DNA of 64,000 nt, taken from the NCBI GenBank assembly GCA_003859965.1, contig RQYR01000004.1:80811-144810 (forward strand). Direction: 5' to 3'. A model generated the notes under the pieces. That model did not search any database, had not been told where the DNA came from, and was given only the letters and a program-made list of their open reading frames with translations. Positions 32,550-41,495 of the stretch are shown here, one piece after another. Origin of the DNA: Comamonadaceae bacterium OH2545_COT-014. Lineage in GTDB: Bacteria > Pseudomonadota > Gammaproteobacteria > Burkholderiales > Burkholderiaceae_C. A program made the position numbers and the translations under genes. Each line of letters begins with the position of its first letter. Within the stretch, counting starts at the first letter, position 1.

Positions 32550-33610
32550 CAACGCGCCCTCCCCAGGCGGATACGGTAGTTCACCAGTGTGTCGCAGGCC
32601 AGCAAGGCAAACAGCAACAGCCCCTGGAACACGCCGGTGATTGATTTGGGCAGCCCCAGGCGCGACTGGGCCAGCTCGCCGCCGATGTAGAACATGCTCA
32701 TCAGCACCGCCGCCAGCACCATGCCCAGCGGGTGCAGCCGCCCCACAAAGGCGACGATGATGGCCGCGAAGCCGTAGCCCGCCGGCACGTAGGGCGTGAG
32801 CTGGCCAATGGGCCCGGCCGCTTCCAAAGCCCCTGCCAGCCCGGCAGCGCCGCCGGACACCAGCAGCGCCACCCAAAGCGCCCGGCGCGATGAAAAGCCC
32901 GCGTAGCGCGCCGCCGCGGGCGCCAGCCCGCCCACCTGCTGCGCAAAGCCGCCGCGCGTGCGGAACAAAAACACCCACAGCAACGCGCTGCCCGCCAGCG
33001 CCAGCAGCAGCCCGGCATGCACGCGCGAGCCGCTTATCAAGCGCGGAATTTGCGTCACGGCGTCGAAATTGCGCGTTTGCGGAAAGTTGTAGCCAGCCGG
33101 ATCCTTCCACGGGCCGTACACCAGGTAGCCCAGCACCTGCACGGCCACGTACACCAGCATCAGGCTCACCAGAATCTCGCTGGCGTTGCATTTGTCGCGC
33201 AGCAGCGCCACCAGGGCGGCCCAGGCCACGCCGCCCAGCACGCCAGCGGCCAGCAGGGCGGGCACGATCCAGCGCCCCGTGCCGGGGCCGGCCAGCAGCG
33301 CCACGCCGCTGGCGGCGATGGCGCCAATGATGAATTGCCCTTCGGCCCCGATGTTCCACACGTTGGAGCGGAACGCCACGGCCAGTCCCAGCGCAATCAG
33401 CAGCAGCGGCGTGGCCTTGACGCCCAGCTCGCCCAGGGCATAGGTGTTTTTCACAGGCTCCCAGAAAAACACCTGCAGGCCGCGCACCGGGTCTTTGCCC
33501 AGCACCGCGAACAGCAGCACGCCGATCAGCACGGTGAGCGCCAGTGCCAGAAGGGGCGATGCCCAGGTCCAGGCGCGCGAGGGGGCAGGTCGGGCTTCAA
33601 GGCGCAGCAT
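32549..33610 (-). CDS. ABC transporter permease 1 (BMP-type nucleoside importer)
   Basis: A 353-residue permease with eight or more membrane segments and the signature AVAFRSNVWNIGAEGQFIIG, matching the YufP/NupP group. It pairs with the second permease and the two-domain ATPase. ATG 33610 sits 8 bp behind a strong AGGAAGGA ribosome binding site inside the 3' end of the ATPase gene and is chosen over an upstream TTG at 33628. The substrate is inferred as purine or pyrimidine nucleosides from family, not from a motif. Confidence 0.88.
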   Translation of the reverse strand: MLRLEARPAPSRAWTWASPLLALALTVLIGVLLFAVLGKDPVRGLQVFFWEPVKNTYALGELGVKATPLLLIALGLAVAFRSNVWNIGAEGQFIIGAIAASGVALLAGPGTGRWIVPALLAAGVLGGVAWAALVALLRDKCNASEILVSLMLVYVAVQVLGYLVYGPWKDPAGYNFPQTRNFDAVTQIPRLISGSRVHAGLLLALAGSALLWVFLFRTRGGFAQQVGGLAPAAARYAGFSSRRALWVALLVSGGAAGLAGALEAAGPIGQLTPYVPAGYGFAAIIVAFVGRLHPLGMVLAAVLMSMFYIGGELAQSRLGLPKSITGVFQGLLLFALLACDTLVNYRIRLGRAR

Positions 33611-35204
33611 GCGCAAATCCTTCCTCAAGCGAGCAGGCCGGCGCCTGTGCGGCTGGCGATGCCATTTGGCCCAGGTGCTGCTGTACGTCGGTGTGCCACA
33701 GGCCGCTCATCCAGGCGCCGATGCGCTCGACCGTGGCTTCGGCGCGCATCACGCTGGGCGAGAGCTGCCCCTTGGCCATCACATACAGGCGATCGCACAG
33801 GGCGAACAGTTCGTCCAGCTCCTCGCTGAATACCAGCACCGCGCAGCCCTCGGCGGCCAGTGCCAGCAAGGCGTCATGAATCTGCGCGGCCGCGCCCACG
33901 TCCACGCCCCAGGTGGGCTGCGAAACGATGAGCAGCGTCGGCCGCGCATCGATTTCCCGGCCCATGATGAATTTCTGCAGGTTGCCGCCAGACAGCGCGC
34001 GCGCGGGCGCATGCGGCCCGGCGGCTTTCACGCCGAAGCGGGTCATGATGTCCTGCGCCTGCCGCTGCAGCGCGCGGGTGCGCAGCCAGCCCAGCGGCCC
34101 TACGGCCTCGCGCCGTGTCAGCAGCAGGTTGCTGGCCAGGCTCAGTTCGGGCACGGCGCCGCGGCCCAGCCGCTCTTCGGGCACGAAATGCAGGCCCAGC
34201 GCCCGGCGTCGGCCGGGCGGCAGGCGGCCGGCGGGCTGGCCCGCGATGGTGATGGCGCCGGGCGCCGCGCGTGTGTCTTCGCCTGACAGGGCGGCCAGCA
34301 ACTCCCGCTGGCCATTGCCCGACACCCCGGCGATGCCCACCACTTCGCCGGCGCGCACGGTCAAGTGCATGTCCACCAGGTCCGCGCCAAAAGCCGTGTC
34401 GCGCGGCAGGTTGAGCGCCTGCACGTCCAGCACCACATCGCCGCGCGGGTGCGGGCGCACCGTGAGTGCCGGCGGATCGGCCCCAATCATCATGCGGCCC
34501 AACGAGGCGTTGCTTTCCGTGCGGGGATCGCAAAAACCCGTGACCCGGCCACCACGCAGCACCGTGCAGGCGCTGCACAAGGCGCGGATTTCATGCAGCT
34601 TGTGGCTGATGTAGAGAATGCTGCAGCCCTGCTGGCTGAGCTGGCGCAGCGTGACGAACAGCTTTTCAACGGCTTGCGGGGTCAAGACGGAGGTGGGCTC
34701 GTCCAGAATGAGCAGGCGCGGGTTGGCCAGCAGCGCGCGAATGATCTCGACCCGCTGCATTTCACCCACGCTGAGCGAATGAACGGGGCGGGTGGCGTCC
34801 AGCGGCAAGCCGTAGGCGCTGGCCACCTCATGAATGCGGTGGGTGACTTCGACCAGCGGTATCTGCCGGTCCAGGCCCAGCCACACGTTTTCGGCGACGG
34901 TCAGGGTGTCGAACAGGCTGAAGTGCTGAAACACCATGGCAATGCCCAAGCGCCGCGCCTCTTGCGGGTTGCGGATGTGCACGGGCTGGCCATCGAAGCG
35001 CACCTCTCCCGCATCGGGCGCGGTGGCGCCGTAGATGATCTTCATCAACGTGCTTTTGCCCGCGCCGTTTTCACCCAGCACGGCATGGATCTCTCCGGGT
35101 TGCACGGTCAGCGAGACGCCGTCGTTGGCCACCACGCCGGGATAGCGCTTGGTAATGCCGGCAAGCTCAAGCCGCGGCACGGAGGAAGCTGGCAATGGGG
35201 TCAT
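33597..35204 (-). CDS. ABC transporter ATP-binding protein with two nucleotide-binding domains
   Basis: A 535-residue ATPase, the YufO/NupO type with two ABC domains. Domain 1 (about 10-240) has GENGAGKST, LSVGEMQRVEIIRALL and LLILDEPTSVLTP. Domain 2 (about 260-500) has VSGNGQRE in place of a normal Walker A, LSGGNLQKFIMGREI, and the Walker B position LLIVSQPTWGVDVGA with SQP instead of DEP; degeneration of the second domain is usual for this family. It overlaps the first permease by 14 bp. No BMP-type substrate-binding lipoprotein is visible upstream or downstream, so it must be encoded elsewhere or is missing. ATG 35204 is preferred over the longer frame to 35351. Confidence 0.88.
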   Translation of the reverse strand: MTPLPASSVPRLELAGITKRYPGVVANDGVSLTVQPGEIHAVLGENGAGKSTLMKIIYGATAPDAGEVRFDGQPVHIRNPQEARRLGIAMVFQHFSLFDTLTVAENVWLGLDRQIPLVEVTHRIHEVASAYGLPLDATRPVHSLSVGEMQRVEIIRALLANPRLLILDEPTSVLTPQAVEKLFVTLRQLSQQGCSILYISHKLHEIRALCSACTVLRGGRVTGFCDPRTESNASLGRMMIGADPPALTVRPHPRGDVVLDVQALNLPRDTAFGADLVDMHLTVRAGEVVGIAGVSGNGQRELLAALSGEDTRAAPGAITIAGQPAGRLPPGRRRALGLHFVPEERLGRGAVPELSLASNLLLTRREAVGPLGWLRTRALQRQAQDIMTRFGVKAAGPHAPARALSGGNLQKFIMGREIDARPTLLIVSQPTWGVDVGAAAQIHDALLALAAEGCAVLVFSEELDELFALCDRLYVMAKGQLSPSVMRAEATVERIGAWMSGLWHTDVQQHLGQMASPAAQAPACSLEEGFAHAAP

Positions 35205-35414
35205 GCGGGAGGGGTGGATGGCGTCTTGGACGGGGGCGTGCAAAGGCGTTGGCTGGGCTGCGCGGCACATGCGGGGCAGCCCCGTCCGCGCGGTGCAGGC
35301 GGCCTCAACAAAAACACCAGGCCGGCAAGCGCTAAGACATACGCTCAGCAAAACCCGTGATTATCGCCAAGGCTGGCAAGGCGCGCTGGCCATGGGCGCG
35401 GCTTGGCGTTCAAA

Positions 35415-35447
35415 CAAGAAAGCCCGGTGCGGCGGACGCACCGGGCT
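35415..35447 (-). terminator. Intrinsic terminator after the H1-like gene
   Basis: An 11-bp perfect stem AGCCCGGTGCG / CGCACCGGGCT with a 5-nt loop. On the minus strand it is followed by TTTCTT, so it terminates the H1-like gene 45 bp after its stop. Confidence 0.85.
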
Positions 35448-35491
35448 GTTGGCCATTGAGCCGCTGGGTGCAGCGGCTTGCCTGCTCAGGG

Positions 35492-36151
35492 TCAGGGCTT
35501 GGTGGTGGTGGGGAAAGGCCACGCCGCTTGCGGCGCCAAAGTGGTTTTGGCCGTTTTCTTGACCGCGGGCTTCTTGGCGGCGGCCTTGGGGGCCGTGGCC
35601 TTTTTCGCCGGTGCGGCGGCTTTCTTGGCGGGCGCAGCGGCTTTGGCGGCGGGCTTGGCGGGCGTCGCCTTCTTCGCCGGCGCGGCTGCTTTCTTGACGG
35701 CGGCCTTGGGGGCCGCGGCTTTTTTCTCGGGCGCGGCAGCCTTCTTGGCTGGTGCAGTGGCTTTCTTGGCCGGCGCGGCGGGCTGCTTCACGGGAGCGGC
35801 TGCTTTCTTGGCCGGCGTTGCCTTCTTGGCGGGCGCAGCGGCTTTTTTGGCCGGTGTGGCTGCTTTCTTCACGGCCGGCGTGGCTTTGGGGCTGGCCGTT
35901 TTGGGGGCGGCGGCCTTCTTGGCCGGCGCAGCAGTTTTCTTGGCCGCAGCCTTGGGGGCTGCTTCAGCCTTCTTCACGGGTGCGGCCTTCTTGGCCGGTG
36001 CGGTGGCCTTTTTGGCGGGCACAGCGACCTTCTTCACGGGGGTGGCCGCTTTCTTGGCGGTGGCCTTGGTGTTGTCGGCTGTTTTCTTGGCCGGTGCGGC
36101 GGCCTTTTTGGCGGGCGCTTTTTTGGCGGCCGGTTTCTTTGCAGTTGCCAT
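35492..36151 (-). CDS. Histone H1-like, AlgP-type Lys/Ala/Pro-rich DNA-binding protein
   Basis: A 219-residue low-complexity protein built of variable KKAAAPAKK-type repeats, about a quarter Lys, without acidic clusters. It resembles AlgP/H1-like nucleoid proteins of pseudomonads and relatives that bind DNA nonspecifically. Only the last 18 residues (TLAPQAAWPFPTTTKP) are different and might form a short conserved tail. AAGGAG precedes the ATG at 36151. Repeat number varies between strains in such genes, so the length is probably unstable. It is monocistronic with an intrinsic terminator behind it. Confidence 0.82.
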   Translation of the reverse strand: MATAKKPAAKKAPAKKAAAPAKKTADNTKATAKKAATPVKKVAVPAKKATAPAKKAAPVKKAEAAPKAAAKKTAAPAKKAAAPKTASPKATPAVKKAATPAKKAAAPAKKATPAKKAAAPVKQPAAPAKKATAPAKKAAAPEKKAAAPKAAVKKAAAPAKKATPAKPAAKAAAPAKKAAAPAKKATAPKAAAKKPAVKKTAKTTLAPQAAWPFPTTTKP

Positions 36152-36361
36152 GGTTTTCTCCTTGATCAAGTAGCACTGTCAACAGAGTACGCCCCGCCGC
36201 CGAGCGGTCGGGCCTGGGGCGATCCAGGGCACTGCACGCGCGGCGCAACGCCATGAATACGGGGAAAAGCCGCCCGCCGGCCGGCTTGGGCCTGAAGCGC
36301 CAGCGCGCCCGAATGTTCCGGGCAGGCGCAACGCAGGTGGGCCGTCCGCGTCATGGCCGGG

Positions 36362-37549
36362 CTAGTCCCACGAGAGCGCGCCGCCCGACTGGTACTCGAT
36401 TACCCGGGTTTCAAAGAAATTGCGCTCTTTCTTCAGGTCGATCATCTCGCTCATCCAGGGGAAGGGGTTTTCTTCGTTGGGGTAGAGCGGCTCCAGGCCG
36501 ATCTGCGTGGCGCGCCGGTTGGCGATATAGCGCAGATAGCCCTTGAACATGGAGGCATTGAGGCCGAGCACGCCGCGCGGCATGGTGTCTTCGGCGTAGC
36601 GGTATTCGAGCTCGACGGCCTTTTCGAACAAGGCCCGGATCTCGGCCTTGAACGCGGGCGTCCACAGCTGCGGGTTTTCCAGCTTGATCTGGTTGATCAG
36701 GTCGATGCCGAAGTTGCAGTGCATGGACTCGTCGCGCAGGATGTACTGGTACTGCTCGGCCGCGCCGGTCATCTTGTTCTGCCGGCCCAGCGCCAGGATT
36801 TGCGTGAAGCCGACGTAGAAGAACAGCCCTTCCATCAGGCAGGCGAAGACGATCAGGCTCTTGAGCAGGGTCTGGTCGGCCTCGGGCGTGCCGGTGACGA
36901 AGGCCGGGTCCATGATGGCGTCGATGAACGGGATCAGGAACTCGTCCTTGTCGCGGATGGAGGCGACTTCGTGGTAGGCGTTGAAGATCTCGCTTTCGTC
37001 CAGGCCCAGCGATTCGACGATGTACTGGTAGGCATGGGTGTGGATGGCTTCCTCGAACGCCTGGCGCAGCAGGAACTGGCGGCACTCGGGCGCGGTGATG
37101 TGGCGGTAGGTGCCCAGCACGATGTTGTTGGCCGCCAGCGAGTCGGCGGTGACGAAAAAGCCCAGGTTGCGCTTGACGATGCGGCGCTCGTCTTCGGTCA
37201 GGCCGCCCGGGTCTTTCCACAGCGCGATGTCGCGCGTCATGTTCACTTCCTGCGGCATCCAGTGGTTGGCGCAGGTGGCCAGATACTTTTCCCAAGCCCA
37301 CTTGTACTTGAAGGGAACGAGCTGGTTGACGTCGGTCTGGCCGTTGATGATGCGCTTGTCGGCCACGTTCACGCGGCGCTGGCTTTGCTGCCCGGCCGCG
37401 CCTTGAAAGCTGGCGGGGGCGGCCGGGGCGTGGTGCACGGCGGTGGCTGGTGCGTGCGCGGCGGGCGACAGGTTGGCCACCGGCTGCAGGCGCGGCACGG
37501 CGCGCGGTTGCACGGTGGCGGGGGTGGTGTCGTCGTCCCAAGTCAACAT
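36362..37549 (-). CDS. nrdB: Class Ia ribonucleotide reductase small subunit
   Basis: A 395-residue radical-generating R2 subunit. Diiron ligands and the radical Tyr are recognisable: Asp in [10 protein letters not shown], Glu and His in EEAIHTHAY whose Tyr holds the radical, Glu in EGLFFY and Glu/His in RDESMHCNF. It supplies the radical to NrdA for making deoxyribonucleotides. The N-terminal 60 residues are Pro/Ala-rich. ATG 37549 is preferred over the upstream frame. It lies 146 bp downstream of nrdA, in the same direction, so it is probably transcribed from the NrdR-controlled promoter. Confidence 0.94.
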   Translation of the reverse strand: MLTWDDDTTPATVQPRAVPRLQPVANLSPAAHAPATAVHHAPAAPASFQGAAGQQSQRRVNVADKRIINGQTDVNQLVPFKYKWAWEKYLATCANHWMPQEVNMTRDIALWKDPGGLTEDERRIVKRNLGFFVTADSLAANNIVLGTYRHITAPECRQFLLRQAFEEAIHTHAYQYIVESLGLDESEIFNAYHEVASIRDKDEFLIPFIDAIMDPAFVTGTPEADQTLLKSLIVFACLMEGLFFYVGFTQILALGRQNKMTGAAEQYQYILRDESMHCNFGIDLINQIKLENPQLWTPAFKAEIRALFEKAVELEYRYAEDTMPRGVLGLNASMFKGYLRYIANRRATQIGLEPLYPNEENPFPWMSEMIDLKKERNFFETRVIEYQSGGALSWD

Positions 37550-37695
37550 GGTGTTTCCAATGCTCCGATTATGGGAGCAACGCGATGGAATGCAAAGCAC
37601 TCATGCGCGCTGTCCGCGGGTTTGAAGGGCGAATGTGTTGCGGCACGGCATCGCGCCCGCGGGGGCAGGCGGGCGGGCGGCGCCGTGGCGGCGGC

Positions 37696-40581
37696 TCACT
37701 GGCAGGCTTCGCAGCCGGGGTCGTCGATGGCGCAGAACTTCACGTCGGTGGCGGGTTCGGCGGCCGCGGCTGGCGCCGCGCCGTGGCTGGCGCCGGCTTG
37801 CGGCACGGCGTTCAGGCGGCCAGATTGCACGGTGGATTTTTCGGCCTGCGTGGCGCTGGTGGTGCGCAGGTAGTAGGTGGTCTTCAGCCCGCGCAGCCAG
37901 GCGAGCTTGTAGGTCTCGTCCAGCTTCTTGCCGCTGGCGCCGGCCATGTAGATGTTCAGGCTCTGCGCCTGGTCGATCCACTTCTGGCGGCGCGCGGCGG
38001 CTTCCACCAGCCACTTGGGCTCGATTTCGAAGGCGGTGGCGTACAGCTGCTTGATGTCAGCCGGCACGCGGTCGATGGGGGCGAGCGAGCCGTCGAAGTG
38101 CTTGAGGTCCATCACCATCACATCGTCCCACAGGCCCAGGCGCTTGAGATCCTGCACCAGGTACTGGTTGATGACGGTGAACTCGCCCGAGAGGTTGCTC
38201 TTGACCGAGAGGTTGCCGAAGCACGGCTCGATGGAGGCATCCACGCCGACGATGTTGCTGATGGTGGCGGTGGGGGCGATGGCCACGCAGTTACTGTTGC
38301 GCATGCCGTCGCGCGCTATTTTTATGCGCAGCGCGTCCCAGTCCAGCGTGGCGGCGCGGTCCACGTCCACGTGGCCGCCGCGCGCCTGTTCCAGCAGGCT
38401 GAGCGTGTCCAGCGGCAGCACGCCCTGGTCCCACAGCGAGCCCTTGTAGCTGGAGTAGCGCCCGCGCTCGGCGGCCAGCTCGGTGCTGGCCCAGTAGGCG
38501 TGGTAGCAGATGGCTTCCATGGACTGGTCGGCGAACTGCACGGCGGCTTCGGAGCCGTAGGGAATGCGCAGCGCGTACAGCGCGTCCTGAAAGCCCATCA
38601 GGCCCAGGCCCACGGGGCGGTGGCGCAGGTTGGCGTCGCGCGCCTTCTTCACGGCGTAGTAGTTGATGTCGATCACGTTGTCGAGCATGCGCATCGCGGT
38701 GGCGATGGTGCGCCCTAGCTTGTCGTGGTCGAGCGCGCCGTCCTTCAGGTGGCGCGGCAGGTTCACGCTGCCCAGGTTGCAGACGGCGGTTTCGCTGTCG
38801 CTGGTGTTCAGGGTGATCTCGGTGCACAGGTTGCTGGAATGCACCACGCCGGCGTGCTGCTGCGGTGAGCGGATGTTGCAGGCGTCCTTGAAGGTGATCC
38901 AGGGGTGGCCCGTCTCGAACAGCATGGAGAGCATCTTGCGCCACAGGTCCACTGCGGGCAGGGTCTTGCTGGGCTGAATCTCGCCGCGCGCGGCCTTTTC
39001 TTCGCAGGCCAGGTAGGCGGCTTCAAACTCGGCGCCGAACTTGTCGTGCAAATCGGGCACGCTGCTGGGGGAAAACAGCGTCCACTGGCCCTTTTCCATC
39101 ACGCGCTTCATGAACAGGTCGGGAATCCAGTTGGCCGTGTTCATGTCGTGCGTGCGGCGGCGGTCGTCGCCGGTGTTCTTGCGCAGTTCCAGAAACTCCT
39201 CGATGTCCAGGTGCCAAGTTTCCAGATAGGTGCAGACCGCGCCCTTGCGCTTGCCGCCCTGGTTGACGGCCACGGCCGTGTCGTTGACCACTTTCAGGAA
39301 AGGCACCACGCCTTGCGACTCGCCGTTGGTGCCCTTGATGTGGCTGCCCAGGGCGCGCACGCGCGTCCAGTCGTTGCCCAGGCCGCCGGCGAACTTGGAC
39401 AGCAGCGCGTTTTCCTTGATGCTTTCGTAGATGCCGTCCAGGTCGTCCGGCACCGTGGTCAGGTAGCAGCTCGACAGCTGCGGGCGGCGCGTGCCGCTGT
39501 TGAACAGCGTGGGCGTGCTGCTCATGAAGTCGAAGCTGGAGAGCGCCTCGTAGAATTCGATGGCGCGCGCCTCGCGGTCGATCTCGTTGAGCGCCAGTCC
39601 CATGGCTACGCGCATGAAGAAGGCCTGCGGCAGCTCGATGCGCTGCTTGCGCACGTGCAGGAAGTAGCGGTCGTACAGTGTTTGTAGGCCCAGGTAGTCG
39701 AACTGCATGTCGCGCTCGGGCTTGAGGGCCGCGCCCAGGCGCGCCAGGTCGAATTGCAGCAGGCGCTCGTCCAGCAGCTCGTGCGCCACGCCCTTTTTGA
39801 TGAACTGCGGGAAATAGTCCGCATAGCGCCTGGCCAGGCTGGCCGGGGTCACGGCCTCGCCCAGCACCTCGGCGGCGATGGTGTGCAGCAGCAGGCGCGC
39901 CGTGGCGTAGGTGTAGCCGGGGTCTTTCTCGATCAACGTGCGCGCGGCCAGGATGGCGGCCTTGTACACCTCTTCCTCCGGCACGCCGTCGTACAGGTTG
40001 CGCAGCGTCTCGGCCAGGATGGGGGCGCTTTTCACGTCATCGCCCAGCCCCTGGCAGGCCTGGTCGAAAAGGGCTTGCAGGGCAGGTATATCAAGCGCAA
40101 CGCGCTCTCCTTTTCGTAGCGCATGCAGCGCCGGCGCGGCTGGCGCCTGCGCCGCCTGCTGCTGCGCGCGCTCCTGCGCGCGGCGCTCGCGGTAGAGCAC
40201 GTAGGCGCGCGCCACCTCGTGGTGGCCGCTGCGCATCAGGCCCAGCTCCACCTGGTCCTGCACGTCCTCGATGTGGAAGGTGCCGCCCGCCGGGCGCGAG
40301 CGCATCAGCGCGCGCACCACGCCCTGCGTCAGCCCGTCCACCACCTCGCGCACGCTGGCCGAGGCTGCGCCCTGCGTGCCGTGCACGGCCAGAAAGGCCT
40401 TCATCATGGCCACGGCGATCTTGCTCGGCTCGAAGGCCACCACGGCGCCATTGCGGCGGATGATCTGGTAGTGCGCCATCAGCTCCTGCGCTTCAGGCGA
40501 AGCGCCACCGGAAGCCAAAGCGGGCGAGGCGGACGAGGCGGTAGCGGGCGTGGCAGGCGGCGCACGGAAAGCGGTTTGCAT
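37696..40581 (-). CDS. nrdA: Class Ia ribonucleotide reductase large subunit with two ATP-cones
   Basis: A 961-residue R1 subunit that reduces ribonucleotides to deoxyribonucleotides. It starts with an ATP-cone (about 40-140, IIRRNGAVVAFEPSKIAVA) and then a second, degenerate cone (about 150-245), so it is the long form known from Pseudomonas. Active-site segments are SSCYLTTV (redox Cys), SNLCTEI with the thiyl-radical Cys and Glu, and ETAVCNLGSVN (second redox Cys). The C-terminal shuttle cysteines are in CAIDDPGCEAC. E. coli NrdA is 761 residues. ATG 40581 is preferred over 40659. Transcription likely starts at the promoter at 40686-40714. Confidence 0.95.
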   Translation of the reverse strand: MQTAFRAPPATPATASSASPALASGGASPEAQELMAHYQIIRRNGAVVAFEPSKIAVAMMKAFLAVHGTQGAASASVREVVDGLTQGVVRALMRSRPAGGTFHIEDVQDQVELGLMRSGHHEVARAYVLYRERRAQERAQQQAAQAPAAPALHALRKGERVALDIPALQALFDQACQGLGDDVKSAPILAETLRNLYDGVPEEEVYKAAILAARTLIEKDPGYTYATARLLLHTIAAEVLGEAVTPASLARRYADYFPQFIKKGVAHELLDERLLQFDLARLGAALKPERDMQFDYLGLQTLYDRYFLHVRKQRIELPQAFFMRVAMGLALNEIDREARAIEFYEALSSFDFMSSTPTLFNSGTRRPQLSSCYLTTVPDDLDGIYESIKENALLSKFAGGLGNDWTRVRALGSHIKGTNGESQGVVPFLKVVNDTAVAVNQGGKRKGAVCTYLETWHLDIEEFLELRKNTGDDRRRTHDMNTANWIPDLFMKRVMEKGQWTLFSPSSVPDLHDKFGAEFEAAYLACEEKAARGEIQPSKTLPAVDLWRKMLSMLFETGHPWITFKDACNIRSPQQHAGVVHSSNLCTEITLNTSDSETAVCNLGSVNLPRHLKDGALDHDKLGRTIATAMRMLDNVIDINYYAVKKARDANLRHRPVGLGLMGFQDALYALRIPYGSEAAVQFADQSMEAICYHAYWASTELAAERGRYSSYKGSLWDQGVLPLDTLSLLEQARGGHVDVDRAATLDWDALRIKIARDGMRNSNCVAIAPTATISNIVGVDASIEPCFGNLSVKSNLSGEFTVINQYLVQDLKRLGLWDDVMVMDLKHFDGSLAPIDRVPADIKQLYATAFEIEPKWLVEAAARRQKWIDQAQSLNIYMAGASGKKLDETYKLAWLRGLKTTYYLRTTSATQAEKSTVQSGRLNAVPQAGASHGAAPAAAAEPATDVKFCAIDDPGCEACQ

Positions 40582-40683
40582 GCGGTTCCTTCGAGGGCAG
40601 TCAACGGAGAAAGCGCCGCAGCAAGGCGGCGCCAGAAAAGCGGGCAAGACACGCGCCAAGGCGTGCCTATCTTGAGACGAGGG

Positions 40684-40699
40684 GCACTATATATAGCGT
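40684..40699. promoter_or_regulatory. NrdR box 1 upstream of nrdA
   Basis: GCACTATATATAGCGT agrees closely with the NrdR consensus ACACWATATATWGTGT. It covers the putative -10 of the nrdA promoter, so NrdR binding would block transcription. Confidence 0.75.
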
Positions 40700-40714
40700 T
40701 TTGCATAAGTTCAA
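40686..40714 (-). promoter_or_regulatory. Putative sigma-70 promoter of nrdA
   Basis: Read on the minus strand: -35 TTGAAC (40709-40714), 17-bp spacer, -10 TATAGT (40686-40691). Start would lie about 90-100 bp upstream of the nrdA ATG. Confidence 0.65.
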
Positions 40715-40729
40715 TACGCTATAGGTAGT
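40714..40729. promoter_or_regulatory. NrdR box 2 upstream of nrdA
   Basis: ATACGCTATAGGTAGT is a weaker NrdR box, centred 30 bp from box 1 and upstream of the -35. Paired boxes about three helical turns apart are the rule for NrdR. Confidence 0.55.
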
Positions 40730-40839
40730 AGTTTTGGCGAAGCGACGGCCCGTGCGGCCTGGGCGGCTTTTTGGCCCGCGAAGCCGCGCAATTGCTGGTG
40801 CGCGCGGCGCAGATGCCCGGCTGGCCGTGGCGGGCGACT

Positions 40840-40856
40840 GCTATTGAAAAAGTAGT
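40840..40856 (+). repeat. 17-bp A-rich element, copy 3
   Basis: GCTATTGAAAAAGTAGT, one of seven family members, lies between ampD and nrdA. Confidence 0.6.
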
Positions 40857-40883
40857 TGTGCGAACCGAGGGGAATTGGGCGGC

Positions 40884-41495
40884 TCAGGGAAATTGCCAGC
40901 CGGGCCGGCCGGTCAGGCGCCGCAGGCGCGGCCAGTCGAAGCCGGGGCCGGGATCTTGCTTGCGGCCGGGGGCAATGTGCTCGTGCCCGGCCACGGCGCG
41001 GATGGGGTGCTGCGTGCCAATGGCGCGGCACAGGGCGGCCAGCGCGGCGTATTGCACGGCCTCGAACATGTGGCCCTCCAGGCCCTCCAGTTCGATGCCC
41101 ACGGAAAAGTCGTTGCAGTTGGCACGCCCCCGGTGGCTGGACGCGCCGGCGTGCCAGGCGCGCGCCTGGGTGCTGGCGAACTGCCACAGCGCCCCGTCGC
41201 GCCGGATGAAGAAGTGGGCCGACACTTGCAGCCCGCGTATCTGCTGGAAATAGGGGTGCGCGTCCCAGTCCAGCGTGTTGGTGAACAGGCGCGGCACTGC
41301 GTCGCCGCCGTATTCGCCCGGCGGCAGGCTGATGGAATGGATAACCAGCAGATCGACGGCCACGCCGGCGGGGCGCTCGCCCACGTTGGGCGAAGGACAG
41401 CGGCGCGCGGGGGCGTACCAGCCCGCTTGCCAGAGCGGCGCAGGCGCCACGGGCCTGGCGGCGGCGCGGCTGTGTTCAGGTGGCGTCGCTGGCAT
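40884..41495 (-). CDS. ampD: 1,6-anhydro-N-acetylmuramyl-L-alanine amidase AmpD
   Basis: A 203-residue cytoplasmic zinc amidase that cleaves anhydromuropeptides in cell-wall recycling; its loss induces AmpC-type beta-lactamases in other species. Features are LLVIHSISLPPGEYGG with the first zinc His, the loop RANCNDFSVGIELEG, and AVAGHEHIAPGRKQDPGPGF with the second His and Asp. It overlaps the pilR stop by 20 bp and is the last gene of the pilS-pilR-ampD run. No ampR or ampC gene is seen nearby. Confidence 0.92.
   Translation of the reverse strand: MPATPPEHSRAAARPVAPAPLWQAGWYAPARRCPSPNVGERPAGVAVDLLVIHSISLPPGEYGGDAVPRLFTNTLDWDAHPYFQQIRGLQVSAHFFIRRDGALWQFASTQARAWHAGASSHRGRANCNDFSVGIELEGLEGHMFEAVQYAALAALCRAIGTQHPIRAVAGHEHIAPGRKQDPGPGFDWPRLRRLTGRPGWQFP

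Larger units (their letters stand above)
40582..40883. other. nrdA upstream region and ampD/nrdA spacer
   Basis: A 302-bp spacer. It contains the nrdA promoter, the NrdR boxes and a copy of the 17-bp element (40840-40856). Nothing else is recognised. Confidence 0.5.

Noticed and set aside
31629..33359. A 576-codon frame that would merge the two permeases
   Set aside because: The first 270 codons run through permease 1 in another frame and lack membrane helices; the permease begins at 32549.
38310..38335. GCGCTATTTTTATGCGC inside nrdA as an additional 17-bp element
   Set aside because: It lies in a conserved coding region and does not match the element's TAT-x2-AAAA register well.
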